DNA from: Ulota crispa
Lineage: Eukaryota > Streptophyta > Bryopsida > Orthotrichales > Orthotrichaceae
Assembly: GCA_963920765.1 (NCBI GenBank)
Contig: OY987247.1
Coordinates: 20,742,471-20,806,470, forward strand
Direction of reading: 5' to 3'
Length of the DNA: 64,000 nucleotides
The notes beneath the pieces were generated by a model, which saw nothing but the letters and a program-made list of their open reading frames with translations, was not told where the DNA came from and did not search any database. The position numbers and the translations under genes were made by a program. This document shows, piece after piece, positions 57,476 through 64,000 of this stretch (within the stretch, counting starts at the first letter, position 1; the number at the start of each line of letters is the position of its first letter).

Positions 57476-60400
57476 AATTGGCTTGCTCAACGCCTCCTTG
57501 CATTGATGGCGGCCTTGAAGTTGCAATCTGATTGGGCATTTGGTATTTGGCGCGACGGTCATGTCAGCATCATTCCGTGTTGTACCTTCTAATCACCTTC
57601 CTTGGCTGCAATTTGCCGCTGCCTACTCCAGGTATCACTCTCACACTCTTGTTGTCTAAACGCTCTTGGTGTGCAGTGAATTGTGCAGTCTTGCATGATT
57701 AGAGCTCCCTATCGTTAGAAAGCAGGGAATGGAGGTGGATAAGAATATGCAAAACGAGGTTGGAACACAGGCAACTACGTCTATAGTACAATTGCAGCAG
57801 AAAGGGTACGCAACTAACCAAAACTCTTCCTACACCTTCCTCTCTTTTGACGTATGTGCAACTTTTGTATGGCATTAGTAGCAAACATTGCATATGCTGC
57901 AGCTTTTATACTTGGTTTTACAAAGTGTGTTATTGGAACGTTGTGCTATACACTGACCTACAGCTTCTCCAAAAATGGTATTGCAATTAGAGCAATTTAG
58001 AAGGAGTATTTTGTATGTCTTATGGGGCAAAAAATTAGAACCAAAACAACCCAATTGAGAAGCAATTTTAAAACTAGAGATTGCCTAAACCACGTCTAAG
58101 CAAATTGTAGTGACATACTGTAGGAACAACTGCTGTCAATAGAACCTCAGGGAACAAAGGCACTGGAATTAAGTCCTTGATGAACGTAAAGTGTATGAAG
58201 ATATGAAGAACTAAGAGTGTTTTAGGAATAGAAGAATGAACCTTCTTTTCTAAGAAACAACATAGCCGCAACTACAACACAACCCCCTCTCCCCCTTCCA
58301 CAGCAAATGGCCTTGTACACCTCCCATCCCTTGTTTGTTGCTGGGTTTGTGCCTAAACCAGCTTGATTTGCAATGACAAATGCAGTTGAAGAGAAATGCA
58401 AATTGTCCTAACAAATGGTCTAAGTTGCCATTGTATTAACCCGCCATTCACTACGGGAAGAACACTGTCCAAAACTATAGAAAGCTCACAGAAACTCTGT
58501 CAATGCCACTGTCAACTAGGACACCTTGATTTGGACATTTAATTGACAAGTATTTGTCAACTTTTTGTTGGTTAGGTTAGTTACTGCTGTCATTGAAAGT
58601 GCAATCACTTTACTCTTAACTTGGCAGGTTTAATTTCACATTACACGTCATATAGTATTCAGCGGCGGTTTTACTTGCTTTACTAAAAAATTTCCCCACT
58701 TCACACTAAATGCTAAAATTATTTGGGCACAGCCTAAAAGACTTCTGCATTTGGAGGCTTTGCAAGTGCAGCTGTATTTCATGTTTTATAATAATGGCTC
58801 ACTAAAAAAAATCAAAGCCGTCCTCAAGTGACTGTAAATTTCATCAGTTTCTCAGTGATTGACATGTAGATATGAATATTCAAATCACCAGCAGCTTTTC
58901 ATCCTAGTCAATGCATCCACTATTGTGATTTTCATGCATTTCATCCAACGTGACAAAAAAAAGTTCCTAGTTCATGATTTTCATCAATTCAAAGTAAAAA
59001 TATCATTTACATAGACATTGGTAGCTATATTGCTAGTACAGTATACAGCCGCTTTCTACTGGAAACTCAAACCCTCTTGCACTTTAGACAAGAACTAAAT
59101 ACAAAAAAGTATAAAATGTGTTACAACTCTCACTCTACAAACAATTATTGACGACAAACAAAAAAATGGATAACAAAATTTGGTAGCGTCATCTAGTCTT
59201 CATATATCCGCTTTGTGCGGTACTAGTATTAAATATTGTGCTATGAGACTTTATCAATATGGTCCCTTTGAGACTCCCACTTTTGATTCATACTCCGTTT
59301 TGAGAACAAGTACTAACTTCTTTTTAGGTGGATAGCGGAATCAGATACAGCTCGGATTCTTTCGTGGCCTTCCTCTATGTCAAACAGCCTTGCTCGCTAC
59401 CTGATCTTTGTCCTCTATTGCAGTCTGAAAAGCAACATCTGCACTTGTCTACTACAATTTACGCAAACAATCCTGAAGATGTAGATTCTAATTCACACTT
59501 CAATGCAATAGATAATTCACGGTAACATAATGACAACAAGATTGAATTACAATAATATAATTTTAGTGGAGGTGACTAGAAAACCTGCATAGCTGGACTT
59601 GTAATATGAGTTGTTACCGCCTCTACTTCAATCTACACATATTCAATAATTACCTATTACCTTCATCATCCAATAGTTCATTATTTTTAAAAAAACAGTT
59701 GAAGCAAGGAGCAAGGGCACTCAAATGGTAAGGACATAATTTCACGGTCCACGTTTTGGGTATTGTAAGTACAACGGCACTTACAATCTGCGCAAACTAG
59801 ATCATGGTTTGCTCAGCCTGCAAAAACAATTAAAACTTCAATAAGTACAAAAACCCTTGCACATGTACATGCACTTCGCAAAATTGCGTTCATTCAATAA
59901 GTCCAAAAGTGAATTTCCTATTGCAATTTTGTAAAGTCCCTTGTATAACTACAATGACAGTTTTAGAGTTTCCCCCCACCCCCTTCACTGGAGTTAGAAT
60001 TATATGTACTACTACTAATGACAATTACATTTGCATTTGTCGCACCCTAAAAGTCAACTTTAGGATTATAGACAATAGAAATATGTAAAATCTTCCTATT
60101 TGAATAAGTTTTTTGTTTTTAAATAGTAAAAGTGAGAAGTTTATCAAAAATTATCCATTAAGGAATTTTGCCATTCTTTAAGTAGTTAATAAGGTTAACA
60201 GGAGATTAACAATTTCATGCCACACCAAAAAAAGTTTCTTGTTCAATCAAAAACATTTGCCCAAAATTATAAACTAAGTTATATAGCGTGCTAGTGGGAC
60301 AAATTCCGGAAACAGTAAACGTGCCGCCCAGTCACCAACGGTCACTAACAATCACTAACAAAAGAATTACAAATAATGGTAACGGTTTATCCCGTAATTA

Positions 60401-60554
60401 TTATTACATGAATGGTTGCAATGGTTCAGTGGGGGAAATCCTGATCATGAGCTTGTGAAAGAGAACTTGAGCTCATTTCTAAAGTTTCATGCATCTTGTT
60501 TCTTGATCCTTGCTTTTTGCGCATTAGTTTTGTGAGAAGAGTGTGGAGGCGCTA
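57476..60554. other. Anonymous AT-rich DNA
   Basis: No gene or repeat family recognised. An isolated CACTACGGGAAGAA occurs at 58449, considered and rejected as a CACTA end. Confidence 0.4.
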
Positions 60555-62455
60555 TGATTGGTACGCTATCCTATGGAGTGAGTTGCTAGTTGCAAGTTTT
60601 CTTCACCCACTTCCAAAACCATTGGTAGGACGGATAAGGGAGAGGAAGCGCCAATTGCGCTTAGGTTGGTAGTTCCAAGAGTTCCCGCAGATCTTGACGC
60701 GAGAAAGATGTTAAAGGAGGATCTGCGCCAAATGGGTTGCGAGGGATTCCTTAAGGTTCCCTAGGGTTTAAAAGACAAGGAGATGATCCAAGAATTGTTA
60801 GGGGATCCAACAAGTCCGTGGGACAACTCTAAATGAGCTCATCTGGATACTTGGTCGAAAGGGGTCTAGACTAGAGTATACTCCTTTGTGAGAGCATGAG
60901 AGGGACTTTGCCCTTGGGGAGAAGAGTACAACAAGGAGAAGTTTGCAACATCAGGCGACTCTAAGAACAGATATTTGATTGCCGATTGTAAGAAAAACTG
61001 GGAGAGGCGAGTTCTAGAATTCCTGGTTCCTATTCTACTTCCTGATAGACCTACCACCATCACCCTTACTTATGCTAACACCAAATTTGGTGCACTATCC
61101 TCAAAGCAAGCGATGAGTTGGGGGATAGTTGTCAAAGATTTAGTGTTGAAATTATTGAACTCAATATGGAACACCAAACTGTCAAGGCTCAGTCCCTTCT
61201 AGTTCCATTTGTATAAACATCTAGAATTATTGAAGGACAAAGAGAGTAGAGCCTATGAAGCTGCCGAGGTGATGATGAGATTTCACATCACCCTGGAACC
61301 GAAATCGGTACAAGAACCAGAGCAGGAAGAAGAACCAAAAGCAAAAGCAAAAGAGCCCTCAAACTGAAGAGAAAGGAGCATGCCGAGGGGAAAGGCAAGG
61401 AACTTGTTGAGGCTTTCGAATCTTTGGCAAAGCCAGTCAGAAAGAACCCACAGAACTACAAGGATAAGGACCTTTTTTTTGACATTATTAGTCAAATTCA
61501 AGGGATTCATGAGGTGGTCATGTTTGATAGAGATGTTCTTACAACTTGCTCATATGAAAGGACATTGTCCATCAAAATGAGCTCTATGAGACGGTGAAGG
61601 ATCCCTATTGGAGCAAGAGAAAGAGCTAGATGGAGGGGCAGAACCTATCCGGATAGGTGACAGCCCTCACCTCACAATTGCAACAGCAAACGGAGGAGGA
61701 CAAGTTAGCCCAACGCCCCTACCAAGATATGGCCTAGCTCCAAAGTATGGTCGCCATTCCGGAAGATGCAGTGGCAAAGGCTAAGCTGTTTGGTGAAGAA
61801 ATGCTGAAGAGGGGATCAGCAATGAGTGCCAAGCTGGTGGGGGTGTGGATGAAATATACAAGAAAGATGGAGGAAACGTTTTAGGAGACGCAAACGATCC
61901 TACATGGTTAGAACAAGATGCCGAAAGAATGAAAAGGATCCGGGAGGAAGGAAGCCAAACTTGCCCGGAAAACTCCATCTCCGCAATCTCCTCGTCCTGC
62001 TATTAAGGAGGGACCGGTGGAAGTGAAGACACCTTGTTCCATGCAGTTGCCCAGCAAGGTTGACTTTGGACCTGGAGAAGGGTCAACACTCGGATCACGT
62101 ACCCGGAGTTAGACCCACATAACTCCTAACGGTGGAGGTGTTACTTGGGTACCAAGTTTTGTCAAGAGGATGATTACCCCAAAATGCTCTAGAGAGTTGA
62201 TGTCTCCAATCTCGACAATCAACTTGGATGACAAATTCTTTGCCTCCAGCATGAGTAGTGAGGAGGAGACCAAGACTGTGATGGAATCTTCCGGGGACAC
62301 GGACCCAAAAGCTGTAAGGCTAACAAAGAGGAAGCGCGCAAAGAGGAAAGGAAAAGCGGCAGGAAGTTCTTGAGCTCCGGCTTGACGACCCCAGACACGT
62401 AAGAGCGCCGCCAAATTGGCCGCAGCTACAGAAGAAGAAGAATAACTAGCTCTCA
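60555..62455 (+). pseudogene. Multicopy retroelement-like ORF of unknown function, copy 2
   Basis: Homologue of the minus-strand family member at 46256-48208. Pieces read LKEDLRQMGCEGFLKVP, a stop, LKDKEMIQELL (about 60700-60815), then PDRPTTITLTYANTKFGAL and SWGIVVKDLVLKLLNSI (60975-61202), then LYKHLELLKDKES and a charged tail rich in Lys and Glu ending near 62455 (KRKRAKRKGKAAGSS at 62325-62373). Many stops and frameshifts. An ~830-bp repeat (copy B) follows after about 380 bp. Function unknown; gag-like is a guess. Confidence 0.6.
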
Positions 62456-62835
62456 CCTAGTATAGATTGCTAGTTTGTAATTTGAAATAAAAGGGAGGCT
62501 TTTACAATAAATTAGGGATGACCTCCTGTCTTGCTACTTTCAGGATCATAGATCCCAGATTTGAGGATCTAGGATCCGCCTTTAGGGGCAGCTTGCAGTG
62601 AGAGTTCAGATCCACCTTTTATGGATTGGAGAATGAAATGTGTCATTCTTTGATCAGTAACTTTACCTTCAAGAAGCTTTTCAATGATTCTTAGGGATTA
62701 GTTATTAGGGGCAATTGTACCATTATTGCCGTGGGCATTATTATATTTTTGATATTTTTTGTGCACAACAAGATTTGGATTTCCACTTCAAAGTCTTGAA
62801 TTGATGATTTGGTGCTATATTGGTATGCTAGCAGT
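62456..62835. other. Spacer between ORF copy 2 and repeat B
   Basis: GGATC/GATCC-containing AT-rich DNA with no recognised feature. Confidence 0.4.
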
Positions 62836-63657
62836 GCTAGAACCATTGTTTTGTGCAGGTAGCCAAACATTGAGTGTGAAAGAGAAAAAGGTAGTCCTCA
62901 GATCCTGTTTGATCAGTTTTCTGTAGCGTTATTGAGGTGGTTGGAAAATTGGGTGTTTTAAGGGGCAATTCCTGTTTGGGTTTACAATTCGGGTATTATT
63001 GTGAAGGATAGCTAGTCTTAGATTAGATACAATTTGAATCGCTATCTCAAGGCATGCTAGTTGACGGTTGAGAGGTTCCACTATTTCTAGGAGTGATTGT
63101 GAGCAAAGGAATAGGAATCCTTTAGGTATCTGATTACCATTTTAGCATTAGGAATCAAGTTAGGAAGGGTCCATCATTGTAGTAATTTGGGGTTGTAAGG
63201 GTTTCCCGCATGACCTGTCCGTTTGGAATCATTTCCAAATTGGCTATGAGGAAGTAATTGCATCATGTTGTCCTTGTGTTCAATGTTGTTGTTTTGTTTA
63301 GTGATATTTCATTCACTATAAACTGTGGAAGGGTAGGAACTCACGTTGCCTTCTTAATTGAATAGCGAAACCTTCTACTATAGAGGCTAAACTTATCTTG
63401 TCATAATTAAATGTCCTAATTGGAACTGAATTTAATAGCAAACGTCCGGAGAAGCATCCGGAAATTCCGGTTATTCTGTGTGCGTGTTTGTATTGGTGTA
63501 TTGTTGCAAATTCTAAACAAGGTTTTACTATATTGTTCTAGTCATCTTAAGGATCTACAAACTAAATCTTTGTGGGAACAATAAACAAGTCACCATATTG
63601 GCATTTTCACACTTTTAATGGTAATTAGAAGATAAGTACTTTGTTGTGCTACGACGG
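62836..63657 (+). repeat. ~830-bp dispersed repeat, copy B
   Basis: Begins TAGAACCATTGTTTTGTGC and shares all major blocks with copy A over its length, ending AGATAAGTACTTTGTTGTGC. Confidence 0.85.
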
Positions 63658-64000
63658 CATTCATTGGTGATCTACTTTATTTGTACACATTTACACAATT
63701 AAACAATGTTGCTCAAACCCACAACTACAAGAACATAGTGGTACACACAATATTGAGTTCTTACTAATTCAAGGTTACAGAATACTTGGCGGTCAATGGG
63801 ATCTGCCTCGGATGTATTATGCAGCACGATTTTTTGAATCATATAGCCCACACCCATACTAATTGGTTGCTCTACTTGTCCTGACGATTGTTCTTCCACT
63901 TCATTTGATCTTATACCCTCCTCTTCAAGCCCTTGTGGAGTTCCCAATAACACAGCATCCTCTATTGGTTTGGACTTGTACTGGCAATCGGAAACAGAAT
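63658..64000. other. Window edge
   Basis: A minus-strand frame at 63699-63953 is acidic at its N-terminus and has no domain I recognise. It may be part of a gene beyond the window. Confidence 0.3.

Noticed and set aside
58449-58462. CACTACGGGAAGAA resembling a CACTA terminus
   Set aside because: No subterminal motifs next to it and no matching inverted end found downstream.
22092-63657. Repeats A and B as the two LTRs of one retrotransposon
   Set aside because: About 40 kb of other elements lie between, no primer site or TG...CA ends were seen, and copy B follows its ORF directly; they look like separate family members.

Overview
The window is transposon-dominated nuclear DNA from a land plant: AT-rich, with spliceosomal introns and degenerate CCCTAAA-type telomere-like runs. 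Almost every recognisable coding stretch belongs to a mobile element and is broken by stops or frameshifts. I see no intact housekeeping gene, rRNA, tRNA or CRISPR. The mixture (CACTA/En-Spm transposases, a Ty3 Gag whose pre-knuckle motif resembles the sushi/Tcn1 type, and a DUF7869 protein) suggests a large, repeat-rich genome, perhaps a non-flowering plant such as a bryophyte, lycophyte, fern or conifer. The species is not identified.

Layout. 0.5-0.8 kb: minus-strand CACTA fragment. 1.4-3.55 kb: 5' part of a Ty3 retrotransposon (LTR-like promoter, Gag knuckle, protease), cut off where a CACTA terminus begins at 3554. 3.55-22.09 kb: CACTA territory, with a Transposase_24/DUF8039-type gene (minus), a ~108-bp tandem array, a 615-bp triplicated block holding a small foldback insertion, and a plus-strand Tnp2 transposase pseudogene with a SET-like segment. 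The right terminus is at 22091. 22.09-22.92 kb: copy A of an ~830-bp repeat.

25.31-43.80 kb: the most unusual region. A perfect 23-bp inverted repeat brackets 18.5 kb containing a minus-strand DUF7869 protein gene, a plus-strand gene with a ParB-like motif followed by a possible permuted methyltransferase-like region, a low-complexity ORF, and an FCP1/NLI-type HAD phosphatase pseudogene. About 26 copies of a palindrome with core ATCCGGGGATCCCCGGAT are scattered through introns, intergenic DNA and even ORFs. I propose this is a giant terminal-inverted-repeat transposon with DUF7869 as its likely transposase. It also holds satellite monomers and a MITE that appear to be nested insertions.

45.1-48.2 kb (minus) and 60.5-63.66 kb (plus): two copies of an unidentified multicopy ORF, each followed by the same ~830-bp repeat (copies C and B). 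49.07-57.5 kb: a second CACTA transposase pseudogene on the minus strand, with the same domain order as the first, including a SET-like segment between the transposase-associated domain and Tnp2. The remainder is anonymous AT-rich DNA with small tandem repeats.
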